Origin: Scolanthus callimorphus
Taxonomy: Eukaryota > Cnidaria > Anthozoa > Actiniaria > Edwardsiidae
Assembly (NCBI GenBank): GCA_033964015.1
Contig: CM066914.1
Location: 6,687,831 to 6,751,830, forward strand
DNA length: 64,000 nucleotides
Direction of reading: 5' to 3'
A program made the translations under genes and the position numbers. This document shows positions 32,201 to 42,044 of the stretch, one piece after another. The number at the start of each line of letters is the position of its first letter. Position 1 is the first letter of the stretch. The notes under the pieces are model-generated. The model did not search any database, had not been told where the DNA came from, and was given only the letters and a program-made list of their open reading frames with translations.

Positions 32201-34439
32201 AGTACCCAAATAGCTGCCAGATCGTGCACGGAGAAAACTTTCACCAGATTTCTTGTTGTATGCGATCGCCAATATGTTCACCAATGCAACTAGATTTATA
32301 TCTATGGCGACTAATAATAATATCCTATTGTAATTGCCATCTGGGGACTTAATTTGATAGAGCAACCTCTCTAGAACAACAACTCTTTGACGGTTTTTCA
32401 ACTTGGCGACAGCTTTTATAATGATCAGGTGCCAACTGGCGATTTGATAAAATTAAAATGTCGGGCCCTGTTTGGTACGATTAGTTATATTGGAAAATTG
32501 TATTCAGTATAACCATCTAATGTTTTTCCAATTCTGAATGTTATTTGTGAATTATCAACAAGACAAACAATTGTTAGCCAAATTTCAAACGTCTTTCAAA
32601 CTAACCTTTATTTCAAAAGATAGGTTTTCTCATTATGAAAACATGGTCAGGAAAAGATAACACCATTGTGTTCTGTCGCCTGATATTTATCAGTTTTCTA
32701 GGAATGAATTTTCTGAGCTGAATTCATACCCAAAATATCATCCTAGTAGAATAAACTGAGATCACTTAGATATGAACCTAAAAGCCATTTCTTTCTCTGT
32801 GATAATTGCGTTAAAGTTTATATTAAGTCTTTATTTGTAATGTGCTGTTTAGAGAAAACAAAGATTTTATACTTTTCTCAAATTAAATACTGCCTCATAA
32901 TAAGATCAATTGATTTATCCAATCAGATCTTGCGTTCTTGCGATATTTTTCATGCTTAAGGTGCGAAAATCAGTCAGTGACTCAAAAAGATAATAACATG
33001 CTCAACAACTATTCCACATTCCAATTTACCACTATTTCTTTATTATTATAACTTTCAATCCATTTGACAACTAAATTATTGATGTTTACCAATGAACTGC
33101 TATTATCCGTAAGACGAAAATGCGCTTACATATACGAATTAAGAGCTTTTGCTAAGTGAGTAAAATACATCATACATCAACCTTGAAGATTATATTCGCT
33201 AATCTTCAGACACTCGCCTCTCATCAATCGAAAGCATTTTGCTAAGTGCGCAAAAAGCTCGCCTGCTTTCACAAGGGCAGTTATTTTTCCCCCTTGTTTT
33301 TGTTTGGTCGTATCCGATTAAATATTTAGATCTGGGCTATTGGAAATGTGCTAACTTGATGAATTCTATTATCTTATGTTATAAAGAAGTGTAATGTGCA
33401 ATGTAAAATGTAAAATGTAGTCGTTCTGCGGATCAATAAGATCCAGACAACCAAGCTTGTAAAGAATGTTTTTTATTTCCTTTTTCTTTTTTTTTTAACT
33501 GGCGAAATGAAACCAAAAATCTAAGAAAGTTCACTTGAATCTCCAAAAGACATAATGGTGCGCTCTTTGTTGTAGCCCAAAACACTTTGGAAGCAGCTAG
33601 AATTTAATGAAATTATAATAGATTTAAAATTCAGAATGCGATTTTGGTTTTTTAACCTCATTTGCCATGTTTGTTGTAAACCTCGAAAAAGTAATATGCA
33701 ATCGCTAATAAATCGGCGTGTTTCAGGGTTACGTTTTGGCTGTGACTTTCATCAAAACATCGATATCATGGGTATGATTCTCAGTGCTGATTAAAAACAA
33801 TAACGGAATCCGCAAGTCTGTCTTCCTTTTTGTTCGCTTCTTCCGCCCTCTGATCGTTTTTGCGACTAAAAATAGAGATCTCGAAGGCGGATAAAGTAAT
33901 CCCATCCATTTTTCATGCCTTTAAAGGACTATTTCTCTTGAGTAATACTATTATGATTATTTAGAATTCCCCTCTATTGTCTAAGACAGAAGGTTAATGC
34001 ATTGTTTATACTTTCTCTAGAATTTCTAAAAATGTTCTGCTGGGAAGATTACCCAGGCTCTGAACGCCCTTTAGTTTCGTGCCAGCGAATATTTAAGCTA
34101 AAAGTAAAGTAGGTGCTGACGTCTCAAACGCCTTTCATAGAGAGCTTTTAATGAACCGCAAATATAAAGTTATTGAACAAAACAAAGAAAATGCTATTTG
34201 CACAACTTCATATGATTTCACTTCATCTCTCGTCCTCTTCCACTTAGCTAAGCAATTCTCGTTTTACGTTTCTCAAGTTGTCGATACTTTTATAGGAATT
34301 CTAAACTAAATTTCACAAGCGAATTAGATATCAGTGAAGGTTCAACTTACCCAGACTCGGTGTTTCGTGCTGGTAGCGCATCTGCCGATAGATACCAAAC
34401 CAGAAAAACCAAAACCCAAATCGACTTATACCTCGGCAT
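23025..34439 (-). CDS. Cys-loop receptor subunit, GABA-A beta-like anion channel (9 exons)
   Basis: CDS in coding order: 34,439-34,351; 30,390-30,311; 29,595-29,528; 29,207-28,990; 28,601-28,519; 26,264-26,121; 25,729-25,515; 24,648-24,496; 23,282-23,025; 435 residues, every junction in phase. It is a pentameric ligand-gated channel subunit of the plasma membrane. Features: signal peptide 1-~20; extracellular domain with WVPDTYF (loop A), Cys-loop Cys159-Cys173 ([15 protein letters not shown]) and ESYGY (loop B, 178-182); TM1 ~247-267; TM2 ~273-295 with [18 protein letters not shown]3 ~305-328; a short ~75-residue cytoplasmic loop; TM4 ~405-428. Ala-Ala-Arg before TM2 matches GABA-A beta subunits and predicts anion selectivity. 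No second Cys pair is present near loop C, unlike glycine receptors. Ligand is uncertain: loop C has Trp (AGNWSGL) where GABA-A beta has Tyr. Confidence 0.93.
24496..24648 (-). CDS. Receptor exon 8 (TM3)
   Basis: Acceptor tttttctag, donor aaggg|gtaaga, 51 codons, phase 0 to 0. Encodes [20 protein letters not shown], the family's TM2-TM3 loop and TM3, then a Lys-rich start of the cytoplasmic loop. Confidence 0.92.
25515..25729 (-). CDS. Receptor exon 7 (loop C, TM1, TM2)
   Basis: Acceptor tttctccag, donor ccaaag|gtaagg, phase 1 to 0. Encodes residues 229-299, including the pre-TM1 RRSGYFM, TM1 and the pore-lining TM2 with the AAR filter. Confidence 0.95.
26121..26264 (-). CDS. Receptor exon 6
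   Basis: Acceptor ctctatctag, donor ttgcag|gtgcgt, phase 1 to 1. Encodes [11 protein letters not shown] through MYFA (residues 181-227). The open frame continues ~45 bases upstream of the acceptor, which at first suggests a lost Cys; the splice to exon 5 restores the canonical ESYGY. Confidence 0.92.
26293..28458. mobile_element. Foldback-like element with ~114-bp tandem subrepeats in each arm
   Basis: The left arm carries four copies of a unit starting tagcctgattttcatccgct (26,296, 26,411, 26,525, 26,639; spacing 114-115 bp). The right arm carries the same unit inverted (cggatgagaatcaggcta type) at ~26,850, 26,965, 27,080, then 28,138, 28,251, 28,366, ending 28,458. A ~130-bp unique centre (about 26,690-26,815) separates the arms. 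Terminal sequences are inverted: ttagcctgattttcatccg and its relative. Long arms built of tandem subrepeats are the hallmark of Foldback transposons. It lies in receptor intron 5, starting ~30 bp from the exon 6 boundary. Confidence 0.8.
27193..28133. mobile_element. ~940-bp TIR element nested in the foldback arm
   Basis: Ends are caggggcaaattagatgggg (27,193) and its complement ending 28,133; a second inner inverted pair (cacatcgaattggttta) confirms the symmetry. The host subrepeat bases accgtag flank both sides (27,186-27,192 and 28,134-28,140); counting the following c gives 8 bp. CAGGGG ends plus a 7-8 bp duplication suggest the hAT superfamily. No transposase frame is seen, so it is non-autonomous. 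Confidence 0.85.
28519..28601 (-). CDS. Receptor exon 5 (Cys-loop)
   Basis: Acceptor ctctaccag, donor aaagct|gtaagt, phase 2 to 1, 83 bases as in many Cys-loop receptor genes. Encodes [14 protein letters not shown] and [13 protein letters not shown], with both Cys-loop cysteines. A weaker internal acceptor at 28,554 is not used. Confidence 0.95.
28686..28737. repeat. Minisatellite in receptor intron 4
   Basis: Short GGCAGACAAGACAGGCA units repeat about three times with a GGCAGGCAGG core. The count is likely polymorphic. Confidence 0.7.
28990..29207 (-). CDS. Receptor exon 4
   Basis: Acceptor cttttcgcag, donor ttcaag|gtatag, phase 0 to 2. Encodes [17 protein letters not shown] and loop A ([11 protein letters not shown]) through YNSR. 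A closer AG (tatag before 29,199) breaks the frame and is rejected. Confidence 0.95.
29528..29595 (-). CDS. Receptor exon 3 (68 bp)
   Basis: Acceptor cattttcag, donor gacatg|gtaaga, phase 1 to 0. Encodes [19 protein letters not shown]; 68 bp is the classic size of this exon in the family. Confidence 0.95.
29690..29852. mobile_element. hAT-like MITE, receptor intron 2
   Basis: Ends are caggggcgtagccagg (29,690) and cctggctatgcctctg (to 29,852), inverted with a few mismatches. CAGNGGCGTAGCCAGG ends are widespread in animal hAT MITEs. No clean target duplication is visible. Confidence 0.75.
30076..30267. mobile_element. TIR element, family E copy 1, receptor intron 2
   Basis: cggtgtttacatcttgttg at the left and caacaagatgtaatcaccg at the right are inverted; inner arms catgtgatgattcctttggg and complement extend the stem. 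The second copy is at 45,295-45,446. Confidence 0.8.
30311..30390 (-). CDS. Receptor exon 2
   Basis: Acceptor tttacacag, donor tttggag|gtattt, phase 2 to 1. Encodes [20 protein letters not shown] and LRPNFG, the N-terminal helix and the start of the first strand. Confidence 0.92.
30641..30881. mobile_element. TIR element, family F copy 1 (nested)
   Basis: Ends ttaaagggaagctgtcac and gtgacagcctccctttcag. About 240 bp, with clear sequence similarity to 53,631-53,895. Confidence 0.75.
30925..31055. mobile_element. Short TIR element (nested)
   Basis: aactccggtgtaataacc and ggttattacaccggag are near-perfect inverted ends of a ~130-bp unit inside the mariner-like element. Confidence 0.75.
31383..34350. 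other. Remainder of receptor intron 1
   Basis: AT-rich intronic DNA. A minus-strand frame at 32,135-32,401 has a hydrophobic stretch but no in-phase splice sites. Apart from the lone mariner-like end near 31,980-32,010, I see no further element. Confidence 0.5.
34351..34439 (-). CDS. Receptor exon 1 (start codon, signal peptide)
   Basis: ATG at 34,439-34,437, donor tctgg|gtaagt, 29 codons plus two bases, exactly the phase exon 2 needs. Encodes [20 protein letters not shown], a typical signal peptide. It is far (3.96 kb) from exon 2, so homology cannot confirm it; phase, donor and signal peptide do. Confidence 0.8.
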
Positions 34440-34589
34440 CTCGACAGAACGCGGATAGCAGAGGTTTCGTCGAGACCTGTATCAAGGTTGTCGCCTTCCC
34501 TCCTGTGGGCCTGGATCTAAAAATAGAATGTAAATCATCAGCAGAAATTAAGAAACTTTAATGTAACGGCCAGTCATCTATTGGCGATG

Positions 34590-35013
34590 TTAATACAAAT
34601 GGCCCCGACTTATTCTCAATTCAGTGGCCACTATCTGCGGCCTAACCAGAACAGGAAGAATTTAGGTGAAGTTGGTTCTTTGCAAACTAGGAAGCAAGTA
34701 AGCAAGTCTACCCTGCTGTGTTTATATCCAAATGACCCCGACTTGTTCTCGATTCAGTTTCCCATATATCTGCGGCATATAGGCCGTAGTAGAAAGGATT
34801 TATGTGAAGTTGGTTCTTTTAAATCTACGAAGCAAGTACGCAAGTCTACCCTACTGTGTATATATCCAAATTACCCCGACTTTTTCGCAATCCAATATCG
34901 AATACCGTTCCCATATATCTGCGGACTTTAAACCGTAGAAGGAAGCATTTATAAGTTGGTTCTTCTTTCAGATCTAAGAAGCAAGTAGGCATGTCCTCCC
35001 TGCTGGGTTTATA
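34590..35013. repeat. Tandem repeat, ~130-140 bp period, three copies, upstream of receptor exon 1
   Basis: ccccgactt occurs at 34,603, 34,736 and 34,874; each is followed by ctgcgg, then gaagttggttctt or agttggttctt, then a-gaagcaagta-gcaagtctaccct. Copies have diverged. A frame is open over part of the array, but no protein family is recognised. It may overlap the receptor's promoter or 5' UTR. Confidence 0.8.
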
Positions 35014-35954
35014 GATCCGTATTTCGCATGATCGTTCAAAAGAAGCTTCAGTGCTGTCCCCGTTACTTCTGTAACCAAATATTGTAATCATGCGGTTTGG
35101 GCTTTCGAGTGTGAGTCGCAACTTAGTGAATATAAGCTCGGTAACTTGCCGCAACCAGTAATACACTAAGCTGGTGGGCTTCCCTTTTCTCCGCAAATAC
35201 CAAAATAATCTATCAAGCTCGTTAACCTAGCGAGTTTTATCCAAAATGGATTACATACAATCTTACCACAGTTTGTTGTGTTCAGATTCTATAGGGTGTG
35301 TAGGAGAGAGGTGTGACTAGAGAAATAGGCCGCACTCACTTGAGCACTCAAGCTTTTAGAGCCTCTGGTCTCAGTGCTTTGCGAAGTTCAGGGAGAAATG
35401 TCGCACGTTAGGCCGATCCCTTAAGTACACTGCCGCGCCATAAATGAGTCCCTCTATCCTCTTCTCTATCTGCAACAGGCTATCAATCCAATAAACGTCT
35501 TTTACAAGCAATTATATCTTAATAATGAAATTAAATCATTGCTTTATTGGTAGATATCAAACTTTTCTGAGCTCATCTTATTTTGTGTTGAAAAAAAAAA
35601 TCAAAGGAACCGTTTTTCTTTACCATTTTGAAATTTCATTGTGCACAAATTTAATATTTGCTACTGATAAGCTCTGTATTTCGATGTAATTGTATTCACA
35701 CTATTAGCGCAGTGCAGCAAGGTGGGAATTCAAAAAGCGGCAAGACAGACGTTCTGCGTTCCCTGATAATACTGTTATTATTCAAATAGTATACATTTTT
35801 AATATTTCCCAATTAAAAGAACAGAAAAAACATAAAGTCATAAGTCAAGTTTACAGAATTTCATAATTGCTCTAAAAACTTTAATTCCCTACACGATAAA
35901 AATGATGCAAGTATTTTTTTTAAAGTATTGCTTCAGGATAGCAGCATTATGATT
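35014..35954. other. Non-coding stretch
   Basis: No gene, RNA or repeat that I can support. Confidence 0.4.
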
Positions 35955-36035
35955 ATCGTACTATTGTAAAGCGCTAAGGGCAGCTATTGGTTAGGCGCTA
36001 TATAAATAAGGTTATTAATATTATTATTATTATTA
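35955..36035 (+). mobile_element. LINE/SINE-type 3' tail with ATT microsatellite end
   Basis: gtaaagcgctaag...taggcgctatataaataagg followed by (ATT)n matches the conserved stem (AAGCGC ... GGCGCTATATAAAT) found at the 3' end of many L2/CR1-type LINEs and their SINEs. Only the tail is present, as expected for a 5'-truncated insertion. The identity rests on recalled motif knowledge. Confidence 0.6.
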
Positions 36036-36643
36036 CATGATAGTCGTCTTTTTCGACGTTCTATTCTGGATGAAATTTTATTGTTGTTGTTTTGTTGTTG
36101 GTTATTTCTGACTGATTTTTCGTCGCTTTGAGATTATAACATAACGGACAAACAAACATCATGGGTGAATGATTTCCCTTTAGTTTGCGTTTTATCTCTT
36201 CATTATTAGAATCTGTCTTTAGATATGTTTTTCTCTAATGCTTGGAAAATTAAATCGAGTTAAGTTCAATTTCCTCGATCGTAATCTGCTTCTTTCTAGT
36301 CCTTGGAAAAATATTATGGAAGAGCATGCCTGGAGGTTATCGCAAGAATACTAGACAGTACAATTTTCTACATTTTTCAATTTTCGGTGTTATTTTAATG
36401 GAAAATCTGAACTTATTAAATTAATCTTTATATTTTCAAAATATATTTTAGTTTCGCAGCTTCTGTTGAATTCCATTGAAATAAAATAAAATTTTGATGT
36501 AAAAGGGCACAATATTATTTGAATAGCATTGAGAAACCTTAAGGTGGCCAGCAGCTATTTATGTTAGAACTTAATTTTCGGTAGTAGTAAGATCGCTATA
36601 GGATATCTGCACTATTCGACTACGACTATGAGAATCCTTTTCA

Positions 36644-36786
36644 GTTTTCCCCCATTTCAGATCACGTGGCATTATTCCCATGAGTATTCTTTCTTTCTAT
36701 TTCTGCTAAGCACCGAAGGATATGGAAGTATCCCAAGCAAAGAAAGATTATTCAAATGAATGCCATGTGATTTGAAATGGGAAAAC
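36644..36786. mobile_element. Short TIR element
   Basis: gttttcccccatttcagatca at the left (first 20: gttttcccccatttcagatc) is inverted by gatttgaaatgggaaaac at the right, with further complementarity (cacgtggcatt / aatgccatgtg). It is non-coding. Confidence 0.75.
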
Positions 36787-37258
36787 ATTACGCCCAAGCG
36801 AAAGAGGTCTATTGCACGAACGAAAGGGACAACGTAAAGGTTCCTGGTAGTCGTAGTAAAATACATCATAATGTAAATGGCCTATTAGAGAAATAGTCAT
36901 TTTAAATATCAGCTCAATCCGATGAAAAGCCGCAAGTTTATGGAGTTTAAAGTTGTTGTCTTCCAAATTGTTCTCTTTTGGAAATAGGTGAGAAGTATTG
37001 TTTAACGAAAAGTTTAGTTGAAGCTTTCACAGGGAATTACCAAATTTTTTTTTGCCATCTAATTTGGCAAAAAAATCACTCTGAGAACTTCAACCACACA
37101 TAACTCGCCGCAGACAAAACCTCTTCAAAAACGTCCAAAATGAAGATCTTTAAACCTGCCATTCTCTTCTTTTTGACAATATGGGAACTTTAATGAAATC
37201 GTGTCGTTATTCCGATAGAGCAAACATTTCCCGCCATATTTTCCATATATTGTTTTCT

Positions 37259-37310
37259 ATCGTATGATATCTCTTTTTTGAGGAACTGAGAGGACGAGAT
37301 ATCATACGAT
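37259..37310. repeat. Imperfect hairpin
   Basis: atcgtatgatatctc and gagatatcatacgat form a 15-bp stem around a ~22-base loop. It may be a short element or the end of one. Confidence 0.6.
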
Positions 37311-37338
37311 TCAAGTACATTCAAAGTCTTCAGTCAGT

Positions 37339-37438
37339 AGATTCCGCCGAAAATAGCACTCAAAAACGCGATATCGCCCTCGTCGCTGCGTGGCTCGTGC
37401 GATATCGCTTTTTTCGGGCTATTATCATAGCGGAATCT
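37339..37438. mobile_element. ~100-bp inverted-repeat element
   Basis: agattccgccgaaaatagc at the left is inverted by gctattatcatagcggaatct at the right (ends shown: agattccgc / gcggaatct). Inner acgcgatatcg / cgatatcgc also pair. The phrase cgatatcg recurs at ~37,660. Confidence 0.65.
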
Positions 37439-38473
37439 AGCCTCCTCAACTTTGAATAATCCTATAGAATCCAATAGCTCAATTCTTACGCGCGCATTGA
37501 TTGGCTAAATGAGTGAGATTTAACGTGGAATTCAATGGCTAAAAGCTGAATTAAAAGAAAGTTCAAAGCTCGAAGTATTTCACTAAAATAATTTCAAATC
37601 TTTGCCATATTGTCAAGAAAAATCCATTACTCGACTCGTGAATTCCATTCGTGACTCGTGCGATATCGGTTTTCACGTGAAATTAACGTGGAATTCACTC
37701 GTCAAGTGATGAATTTATCTATAGAGCTGGAGACTCATCCAGAAATTGCTTTACGCACGTCAATTTTAAAGACGCTTAAAAATGTAAGAAGTCGATCGTA
37801 TTAAGTCCACCACACCTTATTTTTTTACTCATACCGGTTTACGCTTGAAACATGGGGGTCGTCAATGAGCTTGTAGCATACACTAGCTTAGAGCAACCAA
37901 AGTTAATTTAGTGTAATGGTTAAGAAACCCGGCAAACTTCAATAGCGTGGGCTGGATGTCGAGAGGGGCCATCACGTGACATTCACAGTGCACAGCTCAT
38001 ATAATGTGCATAGGTGAAAGTACACTTGCATCTTATTGGCTGGATATTGGTACTTATGACAGTGACAGTGACAGTGCACAGACAAAAATATTCCACAGAA
38101 AAGCTGAACAAAGATATAGTACAATAACAAGGTGTTGGGTTTCATAACCACTCCCCCACCATGGTTTATGGAAAGACCCAAGGTTTTGAACATGATCATT
38201 TCCCAATAATTGACAGTTTCCTGACTTTTCCTAACTTTTAAGAGTGTTTTGCAATGGCGTTGCTCTTTCTTCGAATTATTATGGAATGTCCTTGTATAAA
38301 ATGCATTTACATGTTAACTCAACATGGTACTCACTTTTTAGCTCGTTAATAGTTCATGCACACAGCCTATAGCAATGAGATATCGGTATTTCAAACAAAT
38401 GTAAATGAGCAGTATTTGGTTACAGACGTTGTCCCTTCTTTTCAATGTATGAAGGTTTCGTTAATGCACCAAA

Positions 38474-38907
38474 CCACTTAACGCCCCCGGGGTCAGAGAT
38501 TTTTTCTCTTTCTCCGCTTACTAAGGCTAACGCTCATAAGCACACATGGGACCATTTCATTAGCACGTTAGCTTTCACACAAGGTTAATTCCTTATCTAC
38601 ACTCTGTTGAACTTAGTGCTACGCGGCCACAGGCTTGCCTGAACATCTACATATTATATTCACTTCATTACCGCGAACATAACATCTAATTTACCCCGAC
38701 CTGCTCCCAGTCTGACCTGGATAGCTCAGCTGGTTAGAGCATCGGATGTACAATTCTGAAGGTCGTGGGTTCGAATCCCTCTCGGGGTCAGAGATTTTTT
38801 CTCTTTCTCCGCTTACTAGGGCTAACGCTCATAAGCACACATGGGACCATTTCATTAGCACGTTAGCTTTCATACAAGGTTTATTCCTTATCTCCACTTA
38901 ACGCCCC
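38474..38907. mobile_element. tRNA-derived composite retroelement with 14-bp target duplication
   Basis: The 14 bases ccacttaacgcccc occur at 38,474-38,487 and 38,894-38,907. Between them, 110-bp direct repeats (38,489-38,598 and 38,784-38,893, about three differences) flank a 185-bp middle that ends in a tRNA-like domain (38,714-38,790). The direct repeat starts exactly in the 3' strand of the tRNA acceptor stem (ggggtca). This fits a tRNA-SINE inserted as a truncated dimer; the alternative is a TRIM-like miniature element with terminal repeats, but 14-bp duplications favour LINE-type target-primed insertion. Confidence 0.75.
38714..38790 (+). ncRNA. tRNA-like SINE head (pol III A and B boxes), not a functional tRNA
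   Basis: TAGCTCAGCTGG (A box, D arm) and GGTTCGAATCC (B box, T loop) are intact. The D stem (GCTC/GAGC) and an anticodon stem (TCGGA/TCTGA) pair, but the anticodon loop is eight bases (tgtacaat), the T stem has one mismatch, and the acceptor stem is eight pairs with a mismatch. No anticodon can be assigned. It is followed by a conserved non-tRNA body, as in SINEs. Confidence 0.75.
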
Positions 38908-40287
38908 TTTCGAAATGTTTTTTAGCTTTTGGTTCTCCGCCTTCCGAGCATCTGTATTGACTATAGTCCTAGTGACACATTCAATATAGCAGAAAATTAC
39001 TCTTTATGACGAAAACAGTTTTAAACCTTGAACACATTGTAGTTGTAGTGTACAAAACACAGTAGTTGTAGTGTACAAAACACAACGACCCTTTTCTTTA
39101 GCATTTGCTTCTTCGCCACCTGAACATACCTTTTATTTTAGTGACACATTCATTCATAAAATATAACCAGAAAATTACCTGTCACGACGAAATAGTTTTC
39201 AACTTTTCCTTCAATGGAAAGCCGACTTCGTAACTATTTGTTTCAGGCTTTTTGTTTCACCACACCAATCAGTACCTCGTACAGACACGTCGGAAATTAA
39301 TAGTATAGCTTTAACATGACCCCAGCTGAGATCGTTAGCATCGTCATATGCCGCTAACCGACATTTTTCGAAGATGAATTATGATATAAATAATTTAGAA
39401 ACGATGAAAGAAACAACAATTTAATAGATGAGACATTATTTTTAATGCATGAAAGTTTAACCACAACTTAGACTATTTGGATTTTCTTAGGTGTGCCTGT
39501 TTTGCTTCCCTCTGGGTAACCAAATATAAAGAAATCGTTTTGTGCTTTCAAAAATGTTAAGAAATATCCATCTAAAATGCAAGATGTACGCACCCTGGTT
39601 TCGCCTTTTAAATTTGGGCTACTGCCCTTACAATTAGCAACCACAGGGTGGCGGTAAACCACTATTCACCTTCATATCAGCTAGAAAACGAAGTGGCTAT
39701 CTGATGTTCATGACTTTTTGAGTTATAAGTTCATTTTCACATCCTCTTATGCATCCAGTTTGCTTTTCACTCTCCCTTGACACCTGACGAGCAAACTGAA
39801 TGGCAACAAATTTCGATCATCTGCTTTAGAAAAACGTTGCTGAAAGTGTGCAACATATACTACTGAGTCCTTTCTGAGTTTGACCATTTTTTTGATATGC
39901 AGAATTCTTTTTCCGGATTGTTGCCAAGAAAAGGTCGCTATGAGGCAAAGAGTAAACCGTGACATATGCCAGCGTGTCAGAAGATATCATTTATATGGGT
40001 ATAATAAAGAGTGATTTACCGATTTACATTATTTTCGGCCCAGTTCTGTTGATTTCTGTTCGGTTAAAAATCTCTACTTAGCGCGTAAAAGTTTTTTAAT
40101 CGTGTCAGTTGATATTTAACTCGTGGAGTCAAATACTATCTGCACTTTGTCTGGTTCGTTGATACCATTGAGAATCAGCTAGTGTGGCAAGTGGTCTGCT
40201 CTCCTTTAACTGTCCGATCCTAGACTTAAGTTAATCGGTTTGTTTCTTTCAGATTGTTTTAAATCTTAATTTATCATTTACTTAACA
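38908..40287. other. Non-coding stretch
   Basis: No supportable gene. Short duplicated phrases (gtagttgtagtgtacaaaacaca twice near 39,039-39,083) are the only structure noted. Confidence 0.4.
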
Positions 40288-40289
40288 AC

Positions 40290-40326
<37 letters not shown>

Positions 40327-40387
40327 TTGTTATAAAATGTGTCTTTAAAAGTGTAAAAAATATATATAATAATAATAGCGACCCCGA

Positions 40388-40478
<91 letters not shown>
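40288..40478. repeat. (TAA)n microsatellite, two blocks
   Basis: About 12 units of ATA/TAA at 40,288-40,324 and ~29 units at 40,390-40,478, separated by ~65 bp of ordinary sequence. The long poly-Tyr frame on the minus strand is an artefact of the repeat. Confidence 0.95.
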
Positions 40479-41424
40479 CTACAGATATTTTGCGTGAACT
40501 ACCCCTAAATATCAAACAAATCCCCTTCATTTTCGCCGCGAAACATCATTTCTAACATCGTAATTTGGCCCATAAATTTGAATCCCTACTAGTGGTTCCT
40601 TCGAGCCTTTTGTGTTAAACTATGTATTAAGCTTTTATACTTTAATGCTTGCTTTGGCTGATTCATGTTTTATAGCTTTGTCCATGTTGTAGTATTTGTT
40701 GTCTGTCATTAGTGCTATAAACAATTTACAAACTTTGTGTACAAACTTTGTGTAGAGTCTAGACGCGAAAACTTGATGGTTTATTTAGGCCCTAGGCATT
40801 TCCTTCTATATCTATATGTTTTTATTTCTTAGCTGTTAATCTACTACCAACGTTTTCCCCTAAATGTAGTTTTCTATTTCAAACTCTTGTAAAGAAATTG
40901 AAATGCAAATAAAGTATTGTTGTTGAACACAATGCTTAGAGTTCGCGGTTTTCAAGTGTGTCTCGATAATTTGCCAAATTATGATTTATACGTCGCCGAA
41001 TATTAGCTGGATTGGTTGAAAGAAAATATACAAATGTACAAAGTCACACGAAATTAGAATTCGTACGCGAACAACCAACATTGATATGAGCACGTTCAAC
41101 TAAGAAAATGCCTTTTATTGAAAAAGTCTATTAAAATTAAACTTTTTATTGAAAACGTCTATTAAAATTAAACTTTTTAAGGAGCAAGTTTGACTCCTCA
41201 GTAGCCCGTCTCTTATCTCGCAATAGTCTAGGATATATTCCAGCTTACTTTATATTAAACCCACAAACCTTTTTTTATCATATTTTAAATAATCACTAAC
41301 CGGAGGAAAATATTCGCGCAGGAAGTAAAGGCGATCCTCAGAACTTCCATGGTAGTTATAGTGGAGAGTTACATTTTATTTGTTCTGGGCTGTTTCGGGT
41401 ATTTCGTTGTTTGCAATTTGACTG
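40479..41424. other. Non-coding stretch
   Basis: No gene seen. A short direct duplication (cttttattgaaaa-gtctattaaaattaaact, twice near 41,110-41,176) is present. Confidence 0.4.
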
Positions 41425-41643
41425 CAGCCGCCATTTTGTCAGCCTAGCAACATACCAACTCGGAGAAAGCATCCATTTCCATCGGCTGATTTAGAGAATA
41501 TAGAGCAATGTTCTCGATTGAATTTAATAAATCAAATCTGAAACTTTGTTTTTAGATGTTTATTAAGAGATTTATACACGTCATTCGTCTTCTAATAGCG
41601 AACGAAAACAATAACAAAGGAGTGGCTGACACGGGCTCTTTAA
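41425..41643. mobile_element. TIR element, family G copy 1
   Basis: Similar over ~210 bp to 63,152-63,384 (shared gcatccatttccatcggctg, actttgtttttagatg, ggctgac-c-ggctctttaa). The left end here is decayed. Confidence 0.7.
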
Positions 41644-41789
41644 TTTGCGAACGTCCGTAGATACAAGAGAAAAGTATTTGCTACGCGCGACTAGAAACTC
41701 GAGACGCAAACAAGGTGCGTAAGTGAATGTAAGCGCGCGTAGCAAGGGACTACAAGCAGTCTATATTGAACCAGGTGTGTCGCTTGTAG

Positions 41790-42044
41790 TTAAAGGGGCT
41801 CTCGCACGCTTGCTGGCCACTTCTCTGACAAGAAAATAGCTCAAATCGCAATCCAATTCCATCCTCTTGATAACAGGTCAGAACAACCCAGAATTGCATT
41901 TGTCTAACACTTGAAAGGTTTTTCTATTAATCTGGGGGGTTATTTTGATTATTACGGGCAAATGTACATGTGTTTTCACGGATAAAATTTTACCTATTTT
42001 AAGTCCACGGTGGACGAATATTAAGCGTGCGAGTGCCCCTTTAA
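41790..42044. mobile_element. TIR element, family B copy 2
   Basis: ttaaaggggctctcgcacgc and gcgtgcgagtgcccctttaa are near-perfect inverted ends. ~255 bp, with copy 1 at 16,434-16,668. Confidence 0.85.

Noticed and set aside
32135..32401. Minus-strand frame with a hydrophobic stretch, considered as the receptor signal-peptide exon
   Set aside because: Its only donor gives the wrong phase; 34,351-34,439 fits in phase, start codon and signal peptide.
34581..34931. 116-residue plus-strand frame over the 135-bp repeat
   Set aside because: Repeat-driven; no family resemblance, and copies differ by non-multiples of three.
38714..38790. Functional tRNA gene
   Set aside because: Eight-base anticodon loop, mismatched acceptor and T stems, and it is fused to a SINE body within a target-duplicated insertion.
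40345..40530. Poly-Tyr frame
   Set aside because: Direct product of the (TAA)n microsatellite.
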